Shown in pieces: positions 8,706 through 16,322 of a DNA stretch of 40,006 bases. The DNA comes from an uncultured Lachnospiraceae bacterium (lineage in GTDB: Bacteria; Bacillota; Clostridia; Lachnospirales; Lachnospiraceae). The first letter of the stretch is position 1; every line of letters starts with the position of its first letter. Under the pieces are notes generated by a model. The model was not told the DNA's origin. It searched no databases and saw nothing but the letters and a program-made list of their open reading frames with translations. Where the stretch lies: positions 1 through 40,006 of the forward strand of contig CATLCV010000023.1 in assembly GCA_949893755.1 (NCBI GenBank). The letters run 5' to 3'. The translations under genes were made by a program, and so were the position numbers.

Positions 8706-9829
8706 TGCTCCGTCCTCACTTTTCCTGATGTACCGACCCGAAACTCCTTCGGCGACTGTCCCGTAGCCTTTTTAAAGGCCGTGCTGAAATAATGGGGGTC
8801 GCTGTAGCCCACCTGCTCGCCGATCTCCGCCGTCCGCAGGCTGGTGCATTTCAAAAGCTCGCAGGCCTTGTCGATCCGGACCCCGGTCACGTATTCCATC
8901 AGGGTCTGCCCCGTCCCCTGCTTGAAGATCGAGCTGAAATAGCTGGAGCTCACGCCGATGTACTCCGCGATCCTGTTCAGCGAAAAGTCACTGCTGCTGA
9001 AATTTTCCGCAATATAGTCCTTGGCCTCCCGGATGATCTGGCCGTACCGGTCACCGGAGCTTTTATCCCTTATGGTCAGCGCGGAGGTGAAAAGGCGTTT
9101 CAGATAATCCATCGTGCTCTGCGTATTTTCGATCGCCTTTGCCAGGCGTTTCAGATCCGTCCACTCCGGCCGGCTCTCTGCCTCCTCTGCATGAATGGAT
9201 TTTACAAATTCCCGGACGCAGTAGAAGATATCCATGGCCATATACTGGCGCAGCAGCAGGGACATATAGTTTTCCTTGCCCACCGCTTCAAAATATTCGT
9301 CAATAAAGAGCCCGCACTCGTCCAGGTCCCCGGTCTTTAAAAAGTTTTCGATCAGCTTGCGGTCCACTCCGTTGTAATCCGTTTTGTCCGGGAATTTCAT
9401 ATATTTTTCATAATCTACGAAATACCGCTCCAACAGCCTGGAATGCTCCCGCTCCTCCCGGATGCTCTCGGCCACTTTTTTCAGCGCGTCGATCAGCGCA
9501 GCGGGCGTAACGGGCTTGAGCAGATAATCGCTGATCCCGATCTTGATCGCTTCCTTGGCATACTCGAATTCATCATATCCGCTGAGGATGATGATCTTGG
9601 TCCCGGGAAGCTCCTTCCTGACCAGATGGCTCAGCTCCAGCCCGTCCATAAAGGGCATCTTCACGTCGGTCAGCAAAATGTCCGGACGGCTCTTCAATAT
9701 CATGGGATAGGCGTACTCCCCGTCCTCCGCTTCCCCCACAAGCTCCAGCCCGTGGGCTCCCCAGTCGATGTTATTGCGGATTCCCTGCCGGATGATCGTC
9801 TCATCCTCTACCAAAAATACTTTTATCAT
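8702..9829 (-). CDS. Response regulator, YesN type (REC + AraC-family HTH)
   Basis: A 375-residue regulator. It has a receiver domain with acidic pocket E8/D9, phospho-acceptor Asp55 (LLTDVKMP) and Lys in LLKP. A helical linker of about 130 residues follows, then a C-terminal AraC/XylS double helix-turn-helix (IAEYIGVSSSYFSSIFKQ ... VGYSDPHYFSTAFKKATG). Phosphorylation by the overlapping downstream kinase should activate DNA binding. The most likely target is the ytfQRT-yjfF transporter operon that follows on the same strand. The ATG at 9829 has GAGGGAGAAG upstream and a good promoter at 9871-9899. It is the first gene of the regulatory pair. Confidence 0.92.
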   Translation of the reverse strand: MIKVFLVEDETIIRQGIRNNIDWGAHGLELVGEAEDGEYAYPMILKSRPDILLTDVKMPFMDGLELSHLVRKELPGTKIIILSGYDEFEYAKEAIKIGISDYLLKPVTPAALIDALKKVAESIREEREHSRLLERYFVDYEKYMKFPDKTDYNGVDRKLIENFLKTGDLDECGLFIDEYFEAVGKENYMSLLLRQYMAMDIFYCVREFVKSIHAEEAESRPEWTDLKRLAKAIENTQSTMDYLKRLFTSALTIRDKSSGDRYGQIIREAKDYIAENFSSSDFSLNRIAEYIGVSSSYFSSIFKQGTGQTLMEYVTGVRIDKACELLKCTSLRTAEIGEQVGYSDPHYFSTAFKKATGQSPKEFRVGTSGKVRTEH

Positions 9830-9870
9830 GGCTTCTCCCTCATTCCATTCTTTACCTCATGCTTTTTCTC

Positions 9871-9899
9871 ATTATACAGGAAGAGGGCTCCGGCTTCAA
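9871..9899 (-). promoter_or_regulatory. Sigma-A promoter of the AraC-type regulator/kinase pair
   Basis: TTGAAG (9899-9894), 17-bp spacer, TATAAT (9876-9871), ending about 40 bp before the regulator start codon. Confidence 0.6.
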
Positions 9900-10034
9900 C
9901 CATCTGTTTTTTTGCTTTAGGAGTGATAGAGATTGCATCCGAAGAAATAGATCAGTCAAGATGTGTCCGTTATTTTTCTACAGCTCCTTGCATGTAAAGT
10001 ATCCGGCAGTTACAATAAATAAAGTCAGGGAAGG

Positions 10035-10060
10035 GATGGAATCACAGGATGGAATCACAG
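10035..10060. repeat. Tandem 13-bp repeat
   Basis: Two perfect abutting copies of GATGGAATCACAG, followed by a diverged third copy (10061-10072). The role is unknown. Confidence 0.5.
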
Positions 10061-10143
10061 GCTGGAGTCCAGCTCCGGCGCCGTACCGGCCTGTGACCGT
10101 GCAGCATGCCGCGCGGTCCGGGAGCGGACAGCAGCCTTTCCCG

Positions 10144-10177
10144 GTCCAGTCGCGCCCCGAAACCGTCCAGTCACGCC
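10144..10177 (+). promoter_or_regulatory. Candidate LytTR regulator binding site (direct repeats, 21-bp period)
   Basis: GTCCAGTCGCGCC (10144-10156) and GTCCAGTCACGCC (10165-10177) are 12/13 identical with starts exactly 21 bp apart. They end 24 bp before a -35 box. LytTR-domain regulators such as AgrA bind pairs of direct repeats at about this spacing, and the gene downstream encodes a LytTR regulator. Binding is inferred. Confidence 0.45.
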
Positions 10178-10201
10178 GGATGGGTTTATTTCAGGGCCGG
10201 T

Positions 10202-10229
10202 TTGAACGAAAAAACAGATAGAGTATTCT
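10202..10229 (+). promoter_or_regulatory. Candidate promoter of the LytTR regulator operon
   Basis: TTGAAC (10202-10207), 16-bp spacer, TATTCT (10224-10229), about 75 bp before the start codon at 10304. The weak -10 and short spacer fit an activated promoter. Confidence 0.4.
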
Positions 10230-10303
10230 CAGAAAAACATCTCACAAATCTGGGTGCAGGGGCGTTTCTGAGAGCACTCCGACAGACATAGAGGAAATTC
10301 AAC

Positions 10304-11035
10304 ATGATAAGAACAGCGATTTGTGATGATGAGCCCAGGACCCGCGCCTACCTCTCGTCACTGATTCAGGCGCAGCCCTTTCCATGCGGGATCGCGGAAT
10401 ATGCTTCTGCGGATGAATATCTTGCGGATCAGAGGGAAATCGATCTCCTTTTTCTGGACATCGAACTGGGTCCTGATGGTTCCGGATCAGACGGGATGGC
10501 ACTGGCCCGGAGGATCCGGGAACAGGGTTCGGCGGTACAGCCGGTGATCATTTTTGTGACCGGCTATGAGCAGTATGTATTTGACGCTTTTGACGTGGGA
10601 GCCTTTCACTATCTGATGAAGCCTGTGGACGAAGGGAAGTTTGCCGGTGTCTTCGCCCGCGCCGCGGAGCAGGTCATGGCCGGACGGAAAAATCCGCAGA
10701 GGGCCCGCCCGCTCGTGCTCCGTTTTGCCGGTGCAAATAAGGTCGTTCCATTGGACAGCATTTATTACATTGAGAGCAGCAACCATAAGGCCGTCCTGCA
10801 CATGAAGGACGGGGAATTTGCCTGCTACATGAAGATCCGGGATCTGGAACTGGAGCTGCAGGAGCATTTTTTCCGAATCCACAAAGGGTATCTGGTCAAT
10901 CTCTCCTATGTGAGCGGATACAGCAAAACGGAGGTGGCCTTAACAAATGGGGAAAAGCTGCTGCTTTCCAAGTATAAGTATCCGGATTTTGCAAAAGCGT
11001 ATCTCCGCTTTCTGAAAAAAGGAGCCGGCCTATGA
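10304..11035 (+). CDS. LytTR-family response regulator (AgrA/VirR type)
   Basis: A 243-residue cytoplasmic regulator. The N-terminal receiver domain has the acidic pair D8/D9, phospho-acceptor Asp52 (FLDIELG) and conserved Lys in LMKPVD. The C-terminal LytTR DNA-binding domain spans about residues 135-240, with the characteristic FRIHKGYLVNLSYV segment. GAGGAAATTC precedes the ATG. The stop codon overlaps the start of the kinase gene by four bases, so the two are cotranslated. The 21-bp-period direct repeats upstream (10144-10177) are the obvious candidate autoregulatory site. Unlike agr loci, no AgrB-type protease or AgrD-type peptide gene is visible nearby. Confidence 0.92.
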   Translation: MIRTAICDDEPRTRAYLSSLIQAQPFPCGIAEYASADEYLADQREIDLLFLDIELGPDGSGSDGMALARRIREQGSAVQPVIIFVTGYEQYVFDAFDVGAFHYLMKPVDEGKFAGVFARAAEQVMAGRKNPQRARPLVLRFAGANKVVPLDSIYYIESSNHKAVLHMKDGEFACYMKIRDLELELQEHFFRIHKGYLVNLSYVSGYSKTEVALTNGEKLLLSKYKYPDFAKAYLRFLKKGAGL

Positions 11036-12411
11036 GTGAAACAGGATTTCAGATCTTTCATCAGGCTTATGCCATCGGGGCGGAGCTGTTGTACGCGCTC
11101 TGTCTGACTTTGTTTTTATGCCCCTTTCTGAGGGAGCGGGAGCACCGGTGGAAAAAGGGCGCGGCCGTGTTTTGCGTATACCTGCTGGCGTCTTTGTTTT
11201 TGAGCCGGATTGCCGCCCCGCAGGGTTCGTTTATCCTGGTGCTGCTCCTGTTTTTGACGGCAGCATCAAAGGCTCTGGAGCTTGGAAAACATATGGCCTT
11301 TCTTCTGGGGCTGCTTTACTGGAATGCCAAGATTTCCAGCGGTCTCATGGCAGAAAGCCTGTTTTTCATAGGAGAAGAGCTTGTTCCTGCGCCGACAGAA
11401 CCCCCGGAGGCAGTTTACTTACGCACCACGGTCCTGCTGACGCTGCTCCTTCTCTCACATCTCGTTTTATTTATCATCATGCTCTATGCCCTTCTGCGCC
11501 GGATAAAAAGACGGACGCCAGTACCGTCAGGCCTGCTGGAGCTGTGCTATATGAGCCTGATCCCGGCCGCGGGAATCTTATTTGGGCAGATGATCGCCGG
11601 TCTTTTGTATGAGATCAAGGATGGTCAGCTGCTTCAGCTTTATGAACGGCATCCGGTATTTCTGGCGGTTGTGCCGCTGCTTGCCCTGCTGTTTTACACA
11701 GGAGGTTATCTGACCATCCTGTTCCAGCAGGAAATGGCCGTGCTTCGGGAAGAACAGGCCGCCGCTTTCGTGGAGCGCCGGCAGGTTCAGGCAATCCGGG
11801 CGCGGATCCAGGAGGCGGAGCAGTTTTACAGCCGCATCCGCCGGATCAGGCATGAAACGCGCGGGCATCTGAACAATATCAAAGGAATGCTCCACAATGG
11901 AGAATATGCCTGTGCGGAGGATTACATTCTTCGGATGGACGAGAGTATGGGCGGCTTTGAACTGACACTCCGTACAGGAAATCCGGTCACGGATGTGATT
12001 GTCAATGATAAGAGACAGCAATGCGAGGATCAGGGGATTCCTTTCCGGACAGATTTTCACTATCCGGATTCCGGAAGCTTTGACGCGTTTGATGTGGGGA
12101 TCGTTCTTCAAAACCTGCTTCAAAATGCGCTGGAAGCCTGTGAAAAGGTATCGGAAGGGGAGCGTTTTATCTCCCTGGCCGGGAGGCGGAAAGGGCGCTT
12201 CCTTCTGATCGAGGTGAAAAATTCTTTTGCGGGGGATCTGGTATTTGGAGCGGACGGCCTGCCTGTCACGGATAAAAAAACGGATGTGTCCATGCATGGC
12301 ATCGGCCTGTCCAGCGTGCGGCGGATCGCAGAGAAATATATGGGAGAGATGGAGGTCTGTCCGGAGAACCAGGTCTTTCGGGTTACGGTCATGGTGCAGG
12401 AAAAGTCATAA
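11032..12411 (+). CDS. AgrC-like membrane sensor histidine kinase (GHKL ATPase)
   Basis: A 459-residue protein. The first 235 residues hold about six hydrophobic segments, typical of the HPK10 (AgrC/ComD-like) class. A coiled-coil linker follows, then the phospho-acceptor region RRIRHETRGHLNNIKGML (probable His274), and a GHKL ATPase with NLLQNALEACEKV and the glycine-rich GIGLSSVRRIAEKY. It would phosphorylate the LytTR regulator whose gene overlaps it by four bases. Members of this class often sense peptides or small hydrophobic ligands, but nothing here identifies the ligand. A third gene with a strong ribosome binding site follows 13 bp downstream. Confidence 0.9.
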   Translation: MSETGFQIFHQAYAIGAELLYALCLTLFLCPFLREREHRWKKGAAVFCVYLLASLFLSRIAAPQGSFILVLLLFLTAASKALELGKHMAFLLGLLYWNAKISSGLMAESLFFIGEELVPAPTEPPEAVYLRTTVLLTLLLLSHLVLFIIMLYALLRRIKRRTPVPSGLLELCYMSLIPAAGILFGQMIAGLLYEIKDGQLLQLYERHPVFLAVVPLLALLFYTGGYLTILFQQEMAVLREEQAAAFVERRQVQAIRARIQEAEQFYSRIRRIRHETRGHLNNIKGMLHNGEYACAEDYILRMDESMGGFELTLRTGNPVTDVIVNDKRQQCEDQGIPFRTDFHYPDSGSFDAFDVGIVLQNLLQNALEACEKVSEGERFISLAGRRKGRFLLIEVKNSFAGDLVFGADGLPVTDKKTDVSMHGIGLSSVRRIAEKYMGEMEVCPENQVFRVTVMVQEKS

Positions 12412-12424
12412 GGAGGAGAATCTA

Positions 12425-13087
12425 ATGCATATTTCAGGACGAAACAATCTTTATAGAAATCCGGTTAATGAGAAATTTTTTGCTATCAAAAAACTGGAAA
12501 AGGCGGAGAAAGAGAAAAAGGGATCACGCACGGAAACAATGGAAAAAACGCATCCGGAGCTGAGGGAGGACGGTCTGGAGATCTCACCCGAAGGCCGGCT
12601 GGCTGCGGTGCTGGAACAGGAAGCGCGGGAGCAGGCCGGCTCCGGCATAGAAGTGCAGGAAAAACAGAGTGCGGCAAAGGAGCAGGATGAGCCGGGGATC
12701 TTTGGTGAGCAGAGCGTCTCCGAGAAACCGGATGATCCGGAAATCGCTGAAAAGCAGGATGAACGCATTGTCTCTGAAAAGCAGGACGATCCGGAAGTCT
12801 CCGAGGAGCAGGGCGGCAAGGTCGCCGTCAACGTGGGAAAACGGATGAGGCAGATCGCGGCGGCCAAGAGCCGGGGGCAGCTCCAGCAGGTGCTTGCGCT
12901 GCTGCAAAAGGATCTTTCCGACTGCAAAGCCGGTCTGGAAAAAGGCTGGTGCGACGAATCAGAGATTGCCAAGGTGGAAGCCCTGATCAGCAAAGCCGAA
13001 GCCCGTATGAGCCAGGTTCCGCAAAAATCCGGCCAGGAAAAGGAGCAGGGCGGTCTGGATGAGTTCGCTATGGCGTCCTTGATGTGA
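12425..13087 (+). CDS. Unrecognised charged, Glu/Lys-rich protein
   Basis: A 220-residue protein with no family I recognise. The start at 12425 is chosen for the near-perfect AGGAGGAG at about 12412-12419, eight bases upstream; the open frame extends further upstream only by overlap with the kinase gene. There is no signal peptide or membrane segment. Residues about 70-140 are low-complexity, with recurring EKQDDPE / EKPDDPE-like units, so probably disordered. The C-terminal third is predicted helical (GKRMRQIAAAKSRGQLQQVL... and SEIAKVEALISKAEARMSQV). It is the third gene of the LytTR/kinase operon and ends before a good terminator, so its role is presumably tied to that signalling pair, as target or accessory; function unknown. 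Confidence 0.75.
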   Translation: MHISGRNNLYRNPVNEKFFAIKKLEKAEKEKKGSRTETMEKTHPELREDGLEISPEGRLAAVLEQEAREQAGSGIEVQEKQSAAKEQDEPGIFGEQSVSEKPDDPEIAEKQDERIVSEKQDDPEVSEEQGGKVAVNVGKRMRQIAAAKSRGQLQQVLALLQKDLSDCKAGLEKGWCDESEIAKVEALISKAEARMSQVPQKSGQEKEQGGLDEFAMASLM

Positions 13088-13094
13088 ACCAGTT

Positions 13095-13143
13095 GCCGTT
13101 GCAGGGCACGCCTGGTCAAGGGGTGACCTGTAACGGCATTTTT
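13095..13143 (+). terminator. Intrinsic terminator of the LytTR operon
   Basis: An 11-bp stem GCCGTTGCAGG / CCTGTAACGGC with one G-U pair and a 21-nt loop, followed by ATTTTT. It begins 8 nt after the stop codon. Confidence 0.75.
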
Positions 13144-13147
13144 CCGC

Positions 13148-13176
13148 TTTACAAGGGTATGCATGGGGGCTATAAT
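13148..13176 (+). promoter_or_regulatory. Strong sigma-A promoter upstream of the reductase leader
   Basis: TTTACA (13148-13153), 17-bp spacer, perfect TATAAT (13171-13176). It starts directly after the terminator and lies about 250 bp before the reductase start, which implies a long 5' leader or a separate small RNA. Confidence 0.6.
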
Positions 13177-13182
13177 AGTTCC

Positions 13183-13413
13183 TTAGAAGATGCTTTATGA
13201 AAAGGCCGTATGACCAAAACAGGATGCCCCTCGGGAATCAGGCGCTGTATTCACTGTCCCTCCCCTCTGCCGGGCATCCGGCCGGCCGCACACTGCGGTA
13301 GTGTAAAGTATCATATGAAAAAACGATACGGGAATTGCCCGCATTAAAAATCTGCTTCGCAGATGGCGGGCAAGCAGGCAATCAATTTGCTACGCAAATT
13401 GGTTACATATAAT
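13183..13413 (+). ncRNA. Structured 5' leader or small RNA
   Basis: From the promoter at 13148-13176 transcription would cross several inverted repeats: GGATGCCC / GGGCATCC (13222-13229 and 13272-13279), an outer stem TTGCCCGC / GCGGGCAA (13335-13342 and 13366-13373) that encloses ATCTGC-TTC-GCAGAT, and CAATTTGC-TAC-GCAAATTG (13383-13401) just before the ribosome binding site. There is no credible ORF. I do not recognise a known riboswitch class. The 3' boundary is uncertain because no U-tract separates it from the reductase gene. Confidence 0.4.
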
Positions 13414-13426
13414 GGAGAAAATGACT

Positions 13427-14452
13427 ATGAAAAAAATCACCCTTGGAAAAACGAATCTCACAGTAAACAAGAACGGCTTCGGTGCGCTCCCGATCCAGCG
13501 GATTTCCGATCGGGATGCTGTATACCTGCTCCACAAGGCATTTGACAATGGAATTGATTTTTATGATACTGCCAGGTTCTACACAGACAGCGAGGAAAAG
13601 TTGGGGATGGCATTTCACGACCGGCGTGATCAGATCTATCTTGCCTCCAAGACCGCTGCGGAAAACACGGAGGACTTCTGGAAGGATCTGGAGACCACCC
13701 TTCGGAATCTGAAAACCGACTATCTGGACATTTACCAGTTCCACAACACTCCCTTCTGCCCGAAGCCGGGAGACGGCAGCGGGCTTTATGAAGCCATGGA
13801 AAAAGCAAAGGAGCAGGGCAAGATCCGCCATATCGCCATCACGAACCACCGGCTGGCAGTGGCCCGGGAAGCGATTGAGAGCGGGCTTTATGAGACGCTG
13901 CAGTTCCCGTTCAGCTACCTTTCCTCCGACCAGGAGCTGGAGCTGGTAAAAAAATGCCGGGAAGCTGATATGGGCTTCATCGCCATGAAGGCCCTGGCCG
14001 GCGGACTGATCAACCACTCTGCCGCCGCTTACGCGTACATGCTGCAGTTTGACAACGTGCTTCCCATCTGGGGGATCCAGCGGGAACGGGAGCTGGATGA
14101 ATTTCTGTCCTATCAGGAAAAGGAACCGGTTCTGGAAGGCGGATTAGCAGAGGCCATCCGACGCGACCGTGAAGAGCTGCAGGGCGAGTTCTGCCGGGGC
14201 TGCGGGTATTGTATGCCCTGTCCCGCCGGCATCGAGATCAGCACCTGCGCAAGGATGTCTCTTCTGATCCGCAGAGCCCCCTCCGCAGAACAGCTCACCG
14301 AAGAGGCCCAGGCCATGATGAAGAAAACCGAGGACTGCCTGCACTGCGGAGCATGCAGCAAGAAATGTCCCTACGGGCTGGACACCCCGGCTCTGCTGGA
14401 ACGGAACTATGCGGACTACAAGGAAATACTGGCGGGGAAGGAATACGAATAG
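13427..14452 (+). CDS. Aldo/keto reductase with C-terminal ferredoxin-like Fe-S motifs
   Basis: A 341-residue oxidoreductase. The start at 13427 (MKKITLGKTN) is preferred because GGAGAA lies seven bases upstream. The N-terminal two thirds form an AKR barrel, with GIDFYDTARFY, LASKT and IYQFHN covering the usual Asp/Tyr/Lys/His active-site region. The C-terminal 100 residues carry two cysteine clusters (CRGCGYCMPCPAG and CLHCGACSKKCPYG) like those of the 4Fe-4S-containing AKR family common in anaerobes. It probably reduces or oxidises a small carbonyl compound with NAD(P)H and an Fe-S electron path; the substrate is unknown. It is monocistronic, with its stop codon inside a bidirectional hairpin shared with the convergent gene. 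Confidence 0.9.
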   Translation: MKKITLGKTNLTVNKNGFGALPIQRISDRDAVYLLHKAFDNGIDFYDTARFYTDSEEKLGMAFHDRRDQIYLASKTAAENTEDFWKDLETTLRNLKTDYLDIYQFHNTPFCPKPGDGSGLYEAMEKAKEQGKIRHIAITNHRLAVAREAIESGLYETLQFPFSYLSSDQELELVKKCREADMGFIAMKALAGGLINHSAAAYAYMLQFDNVLPIWGIQRERELDEFLSYQEKEPVLEGGLAEAIRRDREELQGEFCRGCGYCMPCPAGIEISTCARMSLLIRRAPSAEQLTEEAQAMMKKTEDCLHCGACSKKCPYGLDTPALLERNYADYKEILAGKEYE

Positions 14453-14463
14453 TATTCCTTCCC
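14435..14463. terminator. Bidirectional hairpin between convergent genes
   Basis: A perfect 12-bp stem GGGAAGGAATAC / GTATTCCTTCCC with a 5-nt loop. It contains the reductase stop codon (14450-14452) and abuts the stop codon of the convergent phosphotransferase-like gene at 14464. Flanking U-tracts are poor. Confidence 0.55.
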
Positions 14464-15585
14464 TTACGTTATCAGCCGCTCCAAAGAAATCAGCCGCCCC
14501 CAGATGATTTCAAGCCACCTCCGCACACTTTCTCTGTCTCCATTTTTGACCGCATTCATCAGGCTGTCTTCATTCCACTTCATATCAGAACTCCAGAACG
14601 CGTCTATAACCGCGTAAAGATATGGATACCAGTTTCGTTCTTCTTCTGAAAAATTGCGTACGGAACCATATCCCCTCAAAAACGAAGTCAGAATTTTTTC
14701 TTCGATATCCTCGTTTGAATCATCCGGATAATCCATCAGCCTTGCCTCGAATACGGCCTGCATGACCAGATCGCAAAACAAATGGTTATCTCCGCATCTG
14801 TTAAAGTCAAATATACCAATTTCCCCGGAACGATCCCGATATAAATTGCAATTACTGATATCCCCCTGCACCGCATACTTCGGCTCTTTTTTCAGGGGAG
14901 CTAAAACATCCATGTACGCATTGTACTTCCGGACGATCTTATGAAACAAGATTTCCTCATCCTCACCGAGAGCGGATTCCACGGATCGAAATGCCTCGAA
15001 ATCAAATAATTCATTTGCCGAAAACGGGTCGAACAATACTCCATTTTGTACATGAAGATCCTTTTTTTCGGAGATATTGTGCATCTTTGCCAGAAGCGCT
15101 CCCGTTTTCTCAGCAATGGCGGGATCGACAGCTTTGATTTCATTTTCCGCGAACTGTTCCACAGTGACCAGGATGTCATATCCGCTTATTCCCGCAGAGC
15201 CGCCCGCCAGACATTCCTGCCCGCATGGATATCCGTCGGCTGCCGCAGAGATCAGATCCCCTGGGTATTTGACTCGATACCGCCGGACAAACACACCGCC
15301 GGACTGATATGGATATGGCGTTATGATCCCGTTTCTCCGCATTTCATCTGCAAAACGGCTTTGGCTTTCAAGCAGCTCCATCGTTACGTCCGGTTCATTT
15401 TTAAAGCGTATGACCAACGGCGGGCCGGACTCCTGCTCCGCTTTTACAATAAGCCGGACTTCTTTTGAATCAGGATCATTTCTCTCATAATCCAATCTCT
15501 GCAGTTCAGAAATATATTTGATTTTTGAAAAAATGCCAAAATCTTTTAATATAGTTTCAATATCCGTTTGATTCACGGCAAACAT
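14464..15585 (-). CDS. Aminoglycoside phosphotransferase (APH)/choline kinase-like protein
   Basis: A 373-residue cytoplasmic protein of the kinase-like phosphotransferase fold. The C-lobe has VQGDISNCNLY (catalytic loop; normally HGDxxxxN) followed by IGIFDFNRCGDN (metal-binding Asp), typical of PF01636. The usual catalytic-loop His is replaced by Gln, but Asp and Asn are kept. The N-lobe has ELQRLDYERN and a Lys in LIVKAEQ. Such proteins phosphorylate hydroxyl groups of small molecules (aminoglycosides, homoserine, choline, fructosamine); resistance cannot be claimed. GAGGTG sits seven bases before the ATG. It is the last gene of the three-gene minus-strand cassette and lies 32 bp behind the nitrilase-family gene. 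Confidence 0.75.
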   Translation of the reverse strand: MFAVNQTDIETILKDFGIFSKIKYISELQRLDYERNDPDSKEVRLIVKAEQESGPPLVIRFKNEPDVTMELLESQSRFADEMRRNGIITPYPYQSGGVFVRRYRVKYPGDLISAAADGYPCGQECLAGGSAGISGYDILVTVEQFAENEIKAVDPAIAEKTGALLAKMHNISEKKDLHVQNGVLFDPFSANELFDFEAFRSVESALGEDEEILFHKIVRKYNAYMDVLAPLKKEPKYAVQGDISNCNLYRDRSGEIGIFDFNRCGDNHLFCDLVMQAVFEARLMDYPDDSNEDIEEKILTSFLRGYGSVRNFSEEERNWYPYLYAVIDAFWSSDMKWNEDSLMNAVKNGDRESVRRWLEIIWGRLISLERLIT

Positions 15586-15617
15586 TTTGCATCACCTCAC
15601 TACAAAATGGAATTTAT

Positions 15618-16322
15618 TTATTCTGCCAAACGAGAGAATAAATTTGGAAGTCTGTCAGGCAAATAGTTAATATTTTTTTCCACACTCTTTCCTAAGTCAA
15701 TTTTAACAATAAAACCGCCATATTCATTTCGCTTTAATAAAACACATCTTCCTGATGGGTCAAAAGCATATGCTAATGGAATTTTACCAGCAAAATGAGA
15801 ACACCCAATAACATATATTTCATTTTCAATGGCTCGTGCCTTTGCTAATGAAGTCCATTGTTCAAACTGTAAATTATGATACATTCCTGTTCCGATTATA
15901 TTAATCAATAAAACCGGATTATCCAAACACATAATCCTCGCTACCTCTGGGAAATGTATTTCGTAGCAGATTGGTATTCCAACCTTTCCAAATTTAGTAT
16001 TTACGCAAGCAATTTTTTCCCCATTCCGTTTTCCTTTTTGCTTTTCTCCTCTAGTCAAAATACACTTAGTATATTTATCAACGATTTTACCATTATCTAT
16101 GACCAGTGCTTTTTGCTGTCCGTAACTGTCTAAATCCTTGAAACCAGTAATAACATATTTTTCTTTTTCTTTTATAATATCAATTGCTTCCTGCAAAACA
16201 TTATTATCTAAAAAACCTTCTGGAAAAATATAAAGATCTGCATTATTTTGCGATAAAAAACTATTTAATTCTTGTACACTGTTATTTTCTTGAGGAACAG
16301 CTAACAAAACATTCAAATTCAT
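15618..16322 (-). CDS. Carbon-nitrogen hydrolase (nitrilase superfamily)
   Basis: A 234-residue protein, short for the superfamily (usually 260-330). The catalytic triad is visible: Glu35 in IFPEGF, Lys86 in DKYTKCIL and Cys119 in GIPICYE. It should hydrolyse a non-peptide C-N bond (amide, carbamoyl or nitrile); the substrate is unknown. GGAGG lies only two bases before the ATG, while a short upstream ORF (16319-16354) with a strong ribosome binding site overlaps this start as ATGA, suggesting translational coupling; a TTG at codon 3 is an alternative start. The gene is visibly AT-richer than the surrounding sugar genes, suggesting acquisition. It lies between an XRE regulator and an APH-like gene. 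Confidence 0.85.
   Translation of the reverse strand: MNLNVLLAVPQENNSVQELNSFLSQNNADLYIFPEGFLDNNVLQEAIDIIKEKEKYVITGFKDLDSYGQQKALVIDNGKIVDKYTKCILTRGEKQKGKRNGEKIACVNTKFGKVGIPICYEIHFPEVARIMCLDNPVLLINIIGTGMYHNLQFEQWTSLAKARAIENEIYVIGCSHFAGKIPLAYAFDPSGRCVLLKRNEYGGFIVKIDLGKSVEKNINYLPDRLPNLFSRLAE

Larger units (their letters stand above)
9830..10303. other. Divergent intergenic region between two two-component systems
   Basis: A 474-bp stretch without a supported gene. It carries the minus-strand promoter at 9871-9899, a 13-bp tandem repeat at 10035-10060, a pair of 13-bp direct repeats spaced 21 bp apart (10144-10177) and a plus-strand promoter at 10202-10229. The middle is GC-rich. Confidence 0.6.
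13088..13426. other. Intergenic region between the LytTR operon and the reductase gene
   Basis: A 339-bp stretch without a supported gene. It contains the terminator at 13095-13143, a strong promoter at 13148-13176 and the structured leader at 13183-13413. Confidence 0.6.

Noticed and set aside
12451-13164. Minus-strand Ser/Cys-rich ORF opposite the charged protein gene
   Set aside because: The plus-strand frame has an ideal ribosome binding site and operon context; the Ser-rich reverse frame is the mirror of Glu/Lys codons.
10304-13426. AgrD-like signal peptide or AgrB-like protease linked to the LytTR/AgrC-like pair
   Set aside because: I looked for a short ORF with an AgrD-type cysteine and a multi-helix protease; neither is present between 9830 and 13426.
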